Shown here: positions 24,006 through 30,451 of the stretch, piece after piece
Position numbering within the stretch: position 1 is the stretch's first letter
How the letters are laid out: each line of letters starts with the position of its first letter
Assembly (NCBI RefSeq): GCF_017353515.1
Contig: NZ_JAFMPY010000007.1
Span: 162,684 to 226,683, forward strand
Length of the DNA stretch: 64,000 nucleotides
Reading direction: 5' to 3'
From: Jiella sonneratiae
GTDB taxonomy: Bacteria > Pseudomonadota > Alphaproteobacteria > Rhizobiales > Rhizobiaceae
The notes under the pieces: model-generated
Database searches by the model: none
Told to the model about the DNA's origin: nothing
Seen by the model: only the letters and a program-made list of their open reading frames with translations
Made by a program: the position numbers and the translations under genes

Positions 24006-24412
24006 ACCGGAGCGATGTCTTGAAGCGCCTCGACGCCCTGGAAGCTCTGATGCAACGCGGGCCGGCGCCGCGGGACGCGTCGAGCTCTACCGCGGTGGCG
24101 AGGATCAACGCCATCTCCGACTTCGTGCGCGAGGTGCTCAACCCGCCGAATGCCTCTAGCGCCACGTGCTACGCAATTGCCCTCGGGCTGCGGAGTTCCA
24201 AGAGCCTGACGCCGTGGCTCCACGAGGGCATCGCGGACGCCGCCAAGTTGGCGCGGCGGGACTATGAGCCCGAATTCGGCGAGGGCTGGCGAAAGGAGTG
24301 GGAACGGCAGTTGGCAGAGTTCGCTACCATCGCCGAAGGTCGCGTCGGCCCTCACTGGATAGACGTGATGGCGGCCCGCATCAGGGCCGCCGAGGAGGCC
24401 GTAGCCGTTTAA
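24002..24412 (+). CDS. Hypothetical element protein, last gene of the coupled operon
   Basis: 136 residues, ATGA overlap with the preceding gene. It opens with MNRSDVLKRLDALEALMQRG, similar to the opening of its upstream neighbour, and then is helical (VREVLNPPNASSATCYAIAL, FGEGWRKEWERQLAEFATIA). Function unknown. It is the last of some seventeen forward-strand frames; a small dyad follows and the cargo cassette on the other strand converges on it. Confidence 0.6.
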   Translation: MNRSDVLKRLDALEALMQRGPAPRDASSSTAVARINAISDFVREVLNPPNASSATCYAIALGLRSSKSLTPWLHEGIADAAKLARRDYEPEFGEGWRKEWERQLAEFATIAEGRVGPHWIDVMAARIRAAEEAVAV

Positions 24413-24419
24413 ATGGCCG

Positions 24420-24445
24420 CTTCCGACAATGCGGATTTTCGGAAG
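24420..24445. other. Short hairpin between convergent operons
   Basis: CTTCCGA (24420-24426) and TCGGAAG (24439-24445) pair around a 12-base loop, eight bases after the last forward gene. No T-run follows on either side, so it is at best a weak or factor-assisted terminator. Confidence 0.35.
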
Positions 24446-24484
24446 TGAAGGGACGCCTCAATCGCTGCCTGCGTCGAAGACTGA

Positions 24485-25267
24485 TCAGGCGTCGCTGAGC
24501 CCGTCGAAATCCAACCGGTCCATTCCGAGGTACTCGGCAGCGGACATCTCTTTGAGGGTCGACAGCCGAAATGTGCAGTCTCGACACCAGTCGCTAGAAG
24601 CTTTTTTTTCCAGCCCCGGTAGATAATCCCTCGCCCACAGTGCTCTCGTATCAGGGGGTATCCCGTCTTTCAGGATGGCGATGAACTCGAGTTCATCAGG
24701 AGCTTCCCACGAGGCGGTAGATACCCTGATCTCAAGGATGGCGTCGATAAACCGACCCTTGTCAGAATTCTTACCAGCACCACCGTCAACCCAGCGCCGG
24801 AGAGGCTTCAGAGCGTCGTTGAACTCATCGGGGAAGGCGTATCGCTGTCGATGACGTCCGATGTTCGCGGCAAGCTCTCGTCGTTCTCTGTCCGTGTCAC
24901 AGCCGGGAACACGATCTTGACCAACGATTATCCGCTTATCGATCGTCGCAGTAAGGTCCAAGTCAGCCACCAGCCGTCGATCTCTTAGCCCCGGAACGTA
25001 TAGGTACCGGATCTCGCGTCCCGCAGAGATCCTCTGAAGCTCATCGTCCGTCACTGGCTTAAGCGCAGCCACATGCAGGAAGGGTCGCTTTGAGTAGTCC
25101 CTAACGATATCGCATGACTGCGTTAGAATGACCGCGCCTTCTGATGAAGTCAGCACCGCATCAAGACCATCCTCTCCTATGTCGAGGAATGGTAAGTCGA
25201 TGGCGCCAAGGAATGCGTCCCCTTGGCGCCACTTACACATTTCGGCCGCGATTTCCTCGTTCGTCAC
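24485..25267 (-). CDS. Uncharacterised protein with TQSCD motif, third gene of the reverse cargo cassette
   Basis: 260 residues, start GTG 25267, nine bases after the stop of the HTH gene. The N-terminus (KWRQGDAFLGAIDLPFLDIG) leads to SSEGAVILTQSCDIVRDYSK, a motif (hydrophobic strand, then T/SQSCD) that I have seen in sporadic uncharacterised proteins near TIGR04255 genes. A cysteine pair, DWCRDCTF near 233, could with other residues bind metal. No nuclease, methylase or toxin motif is visible. Base composition is lower in G+C than in the phage-type genes. The cassette position between structural genes and a recombinase is typical of cargo. Function unknown; defence is a hypothesis. Confidence 0.75.
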   Translation of the reverse strand: MTNEEIAAEMCKWRQGDAFLGAIDLPFLDIGEDGLDAVLTSSEGAVILTQSCDIVRDYSKRPFLHVAALKPVTDDELQRISAGREIRYLYVPGLRDRRLVADLDLTATIDKRIIVGQDRVPGCDTDRERRELAANIGRHRQRYAFPDEFNDALKPLRRWVDGGAGKNSDKGRFIDAILEIRVSTASWEAPDELEFIAILKDGIPPDTRALWARDYLPGLEKKASSDWCRDCTFRLSTLKEMSAAEYLGMDRLDFDGLSDA

Positions 25268-25276
25268 TTCGCTTCG

Positions 25277-25915
25277 CTACCGCCGGCGCAACCGGGCGAC
25301 AGGAACGCGACGAACATTGGGAGCCCGCTGCGCAGCAATCCCGATTTCGTCTGAGCTCAGAATTGCGCCCTTCAGAACAAAATCACGCTCCGTCTCTGGA
25401 GCCGTTTCGCCGAGCAACTCTCGCTTGAGTTCCGCGGTATCAGGTGCTCCGATCACTCGCGCATGTAGGCCACGAAGTTTGGCTTCATGGTGCGAATTCA
25501 GCTTTTCGCCACTGGCCCATGAGTGAACCGCACGTCGGGAAACCTCGAAGATTGCTGCAACTTGCGCCCACGTCAGCCCTAGACGAAGTCGGATCTCAGC
25601 GAGCCTCTCTGGTGCCGATGCCTCCTGCTTACGACGGATTCCGGAAGCAATCGTAGCCGGTGGAAACTGATTGACCACGAGCGCGGACGACACTGCCGAC
25701 GTCGGCGCAGCGAGCGCCCCTCCTGACAGACATGCCATTCCGAATAGGACCATTGTGGATAACGGGGCAAGCATCGGCCCGCTAAAGCTTGATACCGGCA
25801 CGACAAATCTGGAGTTGTCGGAAAACCCTCGTCCGGATCCGTCCACGACTGCGGGATGTGCAATCGCTGTGTAGTCCACTAGCCAAGGCTCAACTGAAGC
25901 GCGGTCGCTATGCAT
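25277..25915 (-). CDS. Helix-turn-helix protein with N-terminal hydrophobic segment, second gene of the cassette
   Basis: 212 residues starting at ATG 25915, overlapping the TIGR04255 stop by eight bases. Residues about 45-70 are hydrophobic (SGPMLAPLSTMVLFGMACLS, GGALAAP) and could be a membrane helix or a signal-anchor. A single XRE-like HTH lies near 105-145: LAEIRLRLGLTWAQVAAIFE, then VSRRAVHSWASGEKLNSHHE. The tail is basic (RVPVARLRRR). A DNA-binding domain combined with a possible membrane helix is unusual; it may regulate the cassette, perhaps through the tandem decamer upstream, or act as a sensor. Inference only. Confidence 0.7.
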   Translation of the reverse strand: MHSDRASVEPWLVDYTAIAHPAVVDGSGRGFSDNSRFVVPVSSFSGPMLAPLSTMVLFGMACLSGGALAAPTSAVSSALVVNQFPPATIASGIRRKQEASAPERLAEIRLRLGLTWAQVAAIFEVSRRAVHSWASGEKLNSHHEAKLRGLHARVIGAPDTAELKRELLGETAPETERDFVLKGAILSSDEIGIAAQRAPNVRRVPVARLRRR

Positions 25916-26708
25916 TTTTCCGCTCCTCGATGAATTCCGGTGTCATTGCCCATCGGAAGAAAGAATAGATCCTCTCCGTCATGAGACGATAGTGCCCCAG
26001 AATCTTGTCCCCACCAAATGGCAGCGCAGCTTCGAAGGAACAGTCGAGATCCAGGTACCAACGGCGCGAATCTTCGGGAACCATCACGTTTGGATCGTGA
26101 ACCGTGTGAGGTGGAAGAATCCCCCATCGGGTCAAGAGCGTCCCTTCAGGCACTTGGAAGTTGACAGAGTGTGCAGACGTCGAAATTTGCTCTGCAACCT
26201 CCGTATCGGAAAGGGAGCGCAAACCGGGACGCACAAACGCCTTGACTGAATCCAGATCGGCGGCCTCCAGCACGTTCAAGTACCGTATGCCAATACGATT
26301 GCAGATAGACGGCTCCAACTCGTCAACGAAGATCCCGATCACTTCCGCCAGTCGGCTCAAAAAGTCATCACGATCCACGTAAGCGGTCTGGCACTCAAGC
26401 GCCAAAACCTCTGTCGACAGGGTGACGCGCCAGGCGCTGTCTGCCGAAAGAAACCGCCAAACCTGGTTAATCACACTCTGTGGAGGTAGCAGTTCTCCCG
26501 TCGGCCCGACTTGCAGTTCCATTCCCATCTGCTGCTCGCGCTGCAGAATCGGGTATTCCTTCCGGATACGATCTTGGAAGCCGATGATCCCGCGTTCTTC
26601 AGAGATTTTGAGTATGGCCGGGAAGTAGACCGCTGCAAGAACTCGACGAAGCGGAGGACGTGCGAGCTTTACCTCCGGCGGAGCGGAGTCGCGCAGCGGG
26701 TTCGTCAT
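25908..26708 (-). CDS. TIGR04255-family protein, first gene of the cassette
   Basis: 266 residues from ATG 26708 (GAGGA six bases before it). It fits the sporadically distributed TIGR04255 family along its length: LARPPLRRVLAAVYFPAILK, GFQDRIRKEYPILQREQQMG, a W/F-rich strand (VWRFLSADSAWRVTLSTEVL), YVDRDDFLSRLAEVIGIFVD and ICNRIGIRYLNVLE. The C-terminus has DLDCSFEAALPF and HYRLMTERIYSFFRWAMTPE. The family has no settled function and occurs in patchy genomic neighbourhoods with partner genes. Here it leads a tightly packed three-gene operon, which suggests that the partners act together. Confidence 0.85.
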   Translation of the reverse strand: MTNPLRDSAPPEVKLARPPLRRVLAAVYFPAILKISEERGIIGFQDRIRKEYPILQREQQMGMELQVGPTGELLPPQSVINQVWRFLSADSAWRVTLSTEVLALECQTAYVDRDDFLSRLAEVIGIFVDELEPSICNRIGIRYLNVLEAADLDSVKAFVRPGLRSLSDTEVAEQISTSAHSVNFQVPEGTLLTRWGILPPHTVHDPNVMVPEDSRRWYLDLDCSFEAALPFGGDKILGHYRLMTERIYSFFRWAMTPEFIEERKNA

Positions 26709-26740
26709 CGGATTCCTCTCAGCGGCGGGGCAGTGGCCGT

Positions 26741-26760
26741 AGTGTGAAGTAATGTGAAGT
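26741..26760 (-). promoter_or_regulatory. Tandem decamer upstream of the cassette
   Basis: AGTGTGAAGT and AATGTGAAGT stand side by side (9 of 10 identical), 33-52 bases upstream of the first cassette start codon. Ten-base direct repeats on one face of the helix are typical regulator sites. The HTH protein of the cassette is the obvious candidate ligand. Confidence 0.45.
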
Positions 26761-26888
26761 GGCGCACCGTCATAGTCAAGGGAGCTTGCCTGTGGCAATC
26801 CCCTAACCAGAGAGTTTTTGGACGCCTGATCGGTGTTGTTCGGCGGCGATAACCTGCACCGGTAATAGCCACACCACTCGCTGGAAAC

Positions 26889-27866
26889 TCACAAGAACCC
26901 CGCGCCGCTGTGGTCCCGAAACAGGTTCGTCCTGCGGACATAGCCGCGGACGGTCCTGACGTCGGTATGGCGCGACTGGTCCATGATCCGGTGAAGGTCG
27001 ACGTCATGCTCAGCGGCCGTCGTGATGTAGCCGGCCCGGAGGCTGTGACCGGAGAATCCGTCCACGTCGAGCCCGGCCGCCGCGGCGTAGTGCTTCACGA
27101 CGAGCGCCACGGCGCGATCGGAGAGCCGGCCAGGCTGCAATCGGCAGCCCTTTCCGATCGGCCGGAAGATCGCGCCCTCATCGATCTCTGCCGCCTCCAG
27201 CCACGCCGTGACAGCTTCGACCGGCCGCAGCTTCGCGCCGTTCGGGATGCCGATGATGTGGCCAGCGCCCTCCTGGTCCGTCTTGGATCTGCGGATGGTC
27301 AGCGTGATGCCGTCGGTGCCGATCTCCAGATCCGCGACGTCGAGCCCGACAAGCTCGGAGCGCCGCAGCGCGCCGGCAAAGCCGAGGAGGAGGAGCGCCC
27401 GATCCCGCTTGCCCTTGAGCGTGTCGGTCGGAACGTGATCGAGCATGTCCGCCACCAGTGCGGCCGTCGCGGCCCGCTTCTTCGCCGGCGCCACGCCGAT
27501 CTCGCGCCGGATGCCCTCCATCTCCTCGATCACGAGCTGCGACGCCGTCGGCGGGACGTGGCCGGCCTTCAGGTGCATGAAGCGGATCGCGGCGAGCTTC
27601 ACCTCGATCGACGACACCTTTCGACCGGCGCGGGCCTCGGCCTCCACGAACAGCACCACGGTCTCAGGCGCGGCCGGCAAGGAAGCGAGGCCGTGGGCGC
27701 GGCACCAGGCGTCGAAGGATCGGAGCGCTGAGGCGTAGGCGCGAAGCGTGCCCTTCGCCTTCGACGCGCGCCGCGTCTCCTGCGATCTCCGGTGAAGCTC
27801 CTCGAGATCTGGAGACAGCGGCGGCAGGTAGTCGGCCGCGATGATGGCAGGCAGATCAGTGGTCAT
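26889..27866 (-). CDS. Second tyrosine recombinase/integrase
   Basis: 325-residue tyrosine recombinase without the DUF4102 arm domain. The SAM-like core-binding domain is [20 protein letters not shown] and following (about 38-125); the catalytic domain has Arg in [20 protein letters not shown] (near 190), Lys in [14 protein letters not shown], the [10 protein letters not shown] box (near 275), SRHTDVRTV and the Tyr in [10 protein letters not shown] (near 312). Such XerC-like enzymes are common as second recombinases in alphaproteobacterial elements and can mediate resolution or integration of a nested cargo. It is immediately upstream of the reverse cassette on the same strand, with 180 bases between them. 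Appears intact. Confidence 0.92.
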   Translation of the reverse strand: MTTDLPAIIAADYLPPLSPDLEELHRRSQETRRASKAKGTLRAYASALRSFDAWCRAHGLASLPAAPETVVLFVEAEARAGRKVSSIEVKLAAIRFMHLKAGHVPPTASQLVIEEMEGIRREIGVAPAKKRAATAALVADMLDHVPTDTLKGKRDRALLLLGFAGALRRSELVGLDVADLEIGTDGITLTIRRSKTDQEGAGHIIGIPNGAKLRPVEAVTAWLEAAEIDEGAIFRPIGKGCRLQPGRLSDRAVALVVKHYAAAAGLDVDGFSGHSLRAGYITTAAEHDVDLHRIMDQSRHTDVRTVRGYVRRTNLFRDHSGAGFL

Positions 27867-27920
27867 GGCGGCTGTCCCTTTGGTTCCGACAAGCGGTCTT
27901 TCCGGAATTCATGCCATCGC

Positions 27921-28367
27921 TCAGCGCTGCGCTAAGCAGCGCTCGAAATCGGCCACGGCTTTGCCGGAGCCCTTCAGCGAGACGTTCATGGCCGGCCCGC
28001 GGTCGATGGCGATCCGGAGCGTTCGGCCCGATTTGATCGCGTCCAAGAGGCGCGGGTCGCTCACCGGAAACTCGTGCAGCCCGAAATAGTCGTTCTGCGA
28101 TCCTTTGAGCGTGACGGTGAGCGCATCGTCGACGATCCATGTGACAGTGGCGTCCTCGGGAAGAGACGCGCCCTCAATCGTCGCCAAAGGGCTGTCGCCA
28201 GGCGCCGCATAGAAACCCACCGTGACGAAGCCGCTTCGGTCCTGCAGGAAGCACATCGGCCCCCAATCCTCCTCGCCGCGATGAGCCTCCCACGCTCCGG
28301 CCGGCGATGTGGTCGCAAGCACGGCGCCGAGGACGCAAGCGTGGCCGATCTTCCGGCCTTCCATCAT
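27921..28367 (-). CDS. Exported hypothetical protein
   Basis: 148 residues with a signal peptide (MMEGRKIGHACVLGAVLATT, then SPAGAWEA as cleavage zone near 25). The mature part is strand-rich (GFVTVGFYAAPGDSPLATIE, ATVTWIVDDALTVTLKGSQN) and has two cysteines (PMCFLQ and FERCLAQ) that could form a disulfide. It overlaps the XRE repressor gene by four bases, so it is expressed with the repressor, possibly in the integrated state as a lysogenic-conversion type protein acting in the periplasm. No known family. Confidence 0.65.
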   Translation of the reverse strand: MMEGRKIGHACVLGAVLATTSPAGAWEAHRGEEDWGPMCFLQDRSGFVTVGFYAAPGDSPLATIEGASLPEDATVTWIVDDALTVTLKGSQNDYFGLHEFPVSDPRLLDAIKSGRTLRIAIDRGPAMNVSLKGSGKAVADFERCLAQR

Positions 28368-28636
28368 CCTCTTGCACCTCGGTCTGACCTACCAAGCCGG
28401 ACGCCGGGACCGCCGGCGGTCGCGTCGCCATCGTCGAGGAAGATCACGCCAGCGGCTTCAAGGGCGGACTGCACTTTGCGCACCGTGTCGAGGCCAGAGA
28501 CGAGCGTCTCCGCGCCACGACCCTCCATGTTGCGTATCGTGTTCACGTTGACGCCGGCCCTCTCGGAAAGCTCCGTCTGGTTGATGCCGGCGAGAGCGCG
28601 CGCCGCCTTGAGCTGGTTGCCTGTCGTGAGGCTCAT
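28364..28636 (-). CDS. XRE-family transcriptional repressor
   Basis: 90 residues with an HTH_3 domain at about 6-60: NQLKAARALAGINQTELSER, then AGVNVNTIRNMEGRGAE, followed by LDTVRKVQSALEAAGVIFLD. This is the common compact repressor type of alphaproteobacterial phages and elements. It is transcribed away from a divergent promoter region whose two 16-bp inverted half-sites (28637-28709) are likely its operators. It probably keeps the rightward gene set (28727 on) silent. Confidence 0.88.
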   Translation of the reverse strand: MSLTTGNQLKAARALAGINQTELSERAGVNVNTIRNMEGRGAETLVSGLDTVRKVQSALEAAGVIFLDDGDATAGGPGVRLGRSDRGARG

Positions 28637-28709
28637 TGTGTTTTTTACCTATCGCAGTGTTGACAGAACCTAATGTGTGCCGTAAATATCTCAATAGGTA
28701 ATAAACACA
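28637..28709. promoter_or_regulatory. Divergent promoter/operator region of the element repressor
   Basis: Two 16-base half-sites, TGTGTTTTTTACCTAT (28637-28652) and ATAGGTAATAAACACA (28694-28709), are inverted with 15 of 16 matches. Between them the forward strand has TTGACA (28660-28665), 17 bases, then TAAATA (28683-28688), a near-ideal sigma-70 promoter pointing to the gene at 28727. A reverse-strand promoter (TTGAGA near 28693-28688 and a weaker -10) can serve the repressor. The right half-site directly follows the forward -10, so binding would block it. Confidence 0.75.
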
Positions 28710-28726
28710 TTGGAGGCATGAAAACA

Positions 28727-28876
28727 ATGCGCATTTCCCACCTCTTCCGCGACCCTGCCCTTCGCGCCGCCTTCGCCCGCATCGAACGTGACGCCAGCGG
28801 CGCCCTCGTGCTGCCGAAGCGGCCGGAACCGGTCCTGAACGGCGGCGCTGCCCTGCGCGTCCGCGAAGACGCCTGA
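28727..28876 (+). CDS. Small element protein under the divergent promoter
   Basis: 49 residues (MRISHLFRDPALRAAFARIE, then RDASGALVLPKRPEPVLNGG) if started at ATG 28727, ten bases after GGAGG; an ATG at 28718 stands too close to that site. It is the first gene behind the strong forward promoter of the repressor region, the place where Cro-like or early proteins lie. No domain recognised. Confidence 0.55.
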   Translation: MRISHLFRDPALRAAFARIERDASGALVLPKRPEPVLNGGAALRVREDA

Positions 28877-28951
28877 AGCTCGGCCGCGGCAAGCGGCGCC
28901 GCCGGACGCGACGAAGAGCGCGCCGGCATTCCCATCAACAGGAGAAGCATC

Positions 28952-29368
28952 ATGAACAACGTCCCTCTCGGGCCGGCCGGCGAAGCTGCGCCCCTGCGTT
29001 GGCAGCACGCGCACCCCAAGGAAGCCGAAGCGTTTGGGCAGATGACGACGGCCGAGCTGGTCGCGGTGGCAAACGGCTTACACGAAGCTCGCCTTTCAAT
29101 CGGCGGCATCGTGAACCAGCCGCGTATTTCGCACAGCGACGCAGCGACATCATTCTTCGACGATGAATTCGATCGTCTCGCCGAACTCTATGAGATGACG
29201 ATCGAGGAGCTGCGGCGCAGGCCGTCGTCCGGAGATCGGAGCGTCGATCAGGATCGGCTGCGCATCGTCGCGACCTACGACCTGCTGGACGCGGGCGGCT
29301 CTATCCTCGACGTCATCGCCTACCTCGCGGCCGGTCTCGAGGCTCTCCCGAATGGAGACGCGTCATGA
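28952..29368 (+). CDS. Hypothetical early element protein
   Basis: 138 residues behind AGGAGAAG. Acidic and helical; recognisable segments are MTTAELVAVANGLHEARLSI and FFDDEFDRLAELYEMTIEEL. The end overlaps the next start by four bases (ATGA). Second gene of the rightward early set. Function unknown. Confidence 0.6.
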   Translation: MNNVPLGPAGEAAPLRWQHAHPKEAEAFGQMTTAELVAVANGLHEARLSIGGIVNQPRISHSDAATSFFDDEFDRLAELYEMTIEELRRRPSSGDRSVDQDRLRIVATYDLLDAGGSILDVIAYLAAGLEALPNGDAS

Positions 29369-29661
29369 CCGGGGAACAGGATCCGATCATTGCCGCGATT
29401 GAGGCCTACAAGGCCGGCAATGCCGCCTATGAAGCTGGCGCGAACGACGTCTCTACGCCAGAAGAAGACGATGCGCTCGCCGCTTCCACATGGTTGCCGG
29501 CCTATCGGCAGCTCGCATACGAGACGCCGAAGGCGACCACACGCGCCGGCGCGGCAGCAGCGCTCCGCGCCGCGCTCGACGAGGGCGATACTTGCGACGA
29601 CGTGACCGCGCCGTTGATGCGGGCCGCGCTGGCATGGCTCGAAGGGGTGAGTGAGCAATGA
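29365..29661 (+). CDS. Hypothetical early element protein
   Basis: 98 residues, strongly acidic and alanine-rich (AAIEAYKAGNAAYEAGANDV, RAGAAAALRAALDEGDTCDD). Starts in an ATGA overlap and ends in another. Acidic small early proteins sometimes mimic DNA or inhibit host functions, but there is no specific evidence here. Confidence 0.55.
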   Translation: MTGEQDPIIAAIEAYKAGNAAYEAGANDVSTPEEDDALAASTWLPAYRQLAYETPKATTRAGAAAALRAALDEGDTCDDVTAPLMRAALAWLEGVSEQ

Positions 29662-29795
29662 GGCTCTTGCTCGCGGTCCTCAGAGCCCGACGGGCAGTCA
29701 TGCGGTATCATCGGGCGCGCGCCCGACTGGCATGTAGCTGTCGGGCAGTGCCGCCGGTGGCGCCTATCCTTTCCCGGATCGGAGTTTCGGGTTGA
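29658..29795 (+). CDS. Very small basic reading frame
   Basis: 45 codons, MRLLLAVLRARRAVMRYHRA and onward, arginine-rich with a hydrophobic start. Coupled to the previous gene by ATGA, which is the only support. It may be a small membrane-associated or DNA-binding peptide, or chance. Confidence 0.3.
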   Translation: MRLLLAVLRARRAVMRYHRARARLACSCRAVPPVAPILSRIGVSG

Positions 29796-29818
29796 TACGA
29801 AGCGAGGACGGACGCTCT

Positions 29819-30130
29819 TCAGCGACGAAGATCAAGGCGAGGGGCCGGCCGCCGTCGAACGCGCTCCTTCACCTCCCCGCCTGGCGCGTCCTCCGATCCT
29901 GCCCCATGCTCGTCTTGAACGCAGGGCGACGGACCACGAGAGCCGCTGTACGAACGGACCTCGTAGGCTTCTACAACGTCGCGCCGTACACGGTAGAGTT
30001 TGGCGCCCAGCCTGAAAGCTGCGAGCTCCCCGTCGCGGATCATTCTCCGAACATGGCCGGGGGAACATTGCCAACGCTTTGCAAGCGCCTCGGGAGTGAA
30101 AATCTCGGGCTCGAATCCTTCGGGGTCCAT
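29819..30130 (-). CDS. xis: Excisionase-like HTH protein beside attR
   Basis: 103 residues if started at ATG 30130 (an in-frame ATG at 30184 would add 18). The domain FTPEALAKRWQCSPGHVRRM, then IRDGELAAFRLGAKLYRVRR and DVVEAYE, is the HTH_17/excisionase type used by recombination directionality factors. It lies about 250 bases from attR, facing away from it, with two GTGACCA words between. With AlpA broken at the other end, this protein may be the working excisionase. The C-terminal third is basic and low-complexity. Confidence 0.75.
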   Translation of the reverse strand: MDPEGFEPEIFTPEALAKRWQCSPGHVRRMIRDGELAAFRLGAKLYRVRRDVVEAYEVRSYSGSRGPSPCVQDEHGAGSEDAPGGEVKERVRRRPAPRLDLRR

Positions 30131-30307
30131 GCGGCCTGCCAGAGTGGGCGGAGTTGTCGATAGAATCGGGACGCCGCGCCCCACGTCGCTTGGGCGCTCG
30201 ACATTGGCGAAGGCGTCGGCTTCTGCGAACCATCACCACAGAGCTTTCGGGCTGTCGGTTCCTTTTGCCAGAACACGTAGGCCGCTCGTCTTCATCCCGA
30301 TCAGGAT

Positions 30308-30325
30308 GTGACCACAGTGTGACCA
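30308..30325. promoter_or_regulatory. Candidate integrase arm-type sites, right end
   Basis: GTGACCA occurs twice in direct orientation (30308-30314 and 30319-30325) at an 11-base period, 50-67 bases inside attR. The same word is found in both orientations just inside attL, supporting use by the integrase or its accessory factor. Confidence 0.45.
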
Positions 30326-30374
30326 TGGCGCCAAACCGTGGCGTTCATAATGTAGCTAAGCTCTTGAAAAAGAT

Positions 30375-30420
30375 TGGCGCGCCCGAAAGGATTCGAACCT
30401 CTGACCCCCAGATTCGTAGT
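30375..30420. repeat. attR: 46-bp repeat within tRNA-Arg(ACG)
   Basis: Identical to 12376-12421. It covers the 3' half of the intact tRNA gene, from the anticodon loop to the encoded CCA, so the element supplied a replacement 3' half and the tRNA stays functional. The ends of identity fix the exchange region. Confidence 0.93.
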
Positions 30421-30451
30421 CTGGTGCTCTATCCAGCTGAGCTACGGGCGC
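30375..30451 (-). tRNA. tRNA-Arg (anticodon ACG)
   Basis: 77 bases including an encoded CCA. The acceptor stem is GCGCCCG with CGGGCGC, discriminator G. The anticodon arm is CCAGA-CTACGAA-TCTGG, giving ACG; the T loop is TTCGAAT. ACG (inosine-modified) reads the CGN arginine codons and is essential. It is the integration target of the 18-kb element. Confidence 0.97.

Larger units (their letters stand above)
12376..30420. mobile_element. 18.0-kb integrated element (phage satellite or reduced prophage) in tRNA-Arg(ACG)
   Basis: The 46-bp direct repeats at 12376 and 30375 bound 18.0 kb. Inside are a tyrosine integrase at the left end, an excisionase-type gene at the right end, a primase-like/DUF3987 protein, phage structural-type genes (DUF2213, tape measure, DUF5681), an XRE repressor with a divergent operator, a second tyrosine recombinase and a reverse-strand cargo cassette. 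The leftward gene train is almost fully coupled by stop-start overlaps. No major capsid, portal, large terminase, tail fibre or lysis gene is seen. That fits a satellite which borrows particles, or a deletion derivative of a larger prophage. The AlpA-type gene is frameshifted, so excision may be impaired. Confidence 0.88.

Noticed and set aside
24485..26708. Assigning the cargo cassette to a named defence system or a toxin-antitoxin pair
   Set aside because: No nuclease, methyltransferase, kinase, TIR, HEPN, Fic or protease motif is visible; a name would be a guess.
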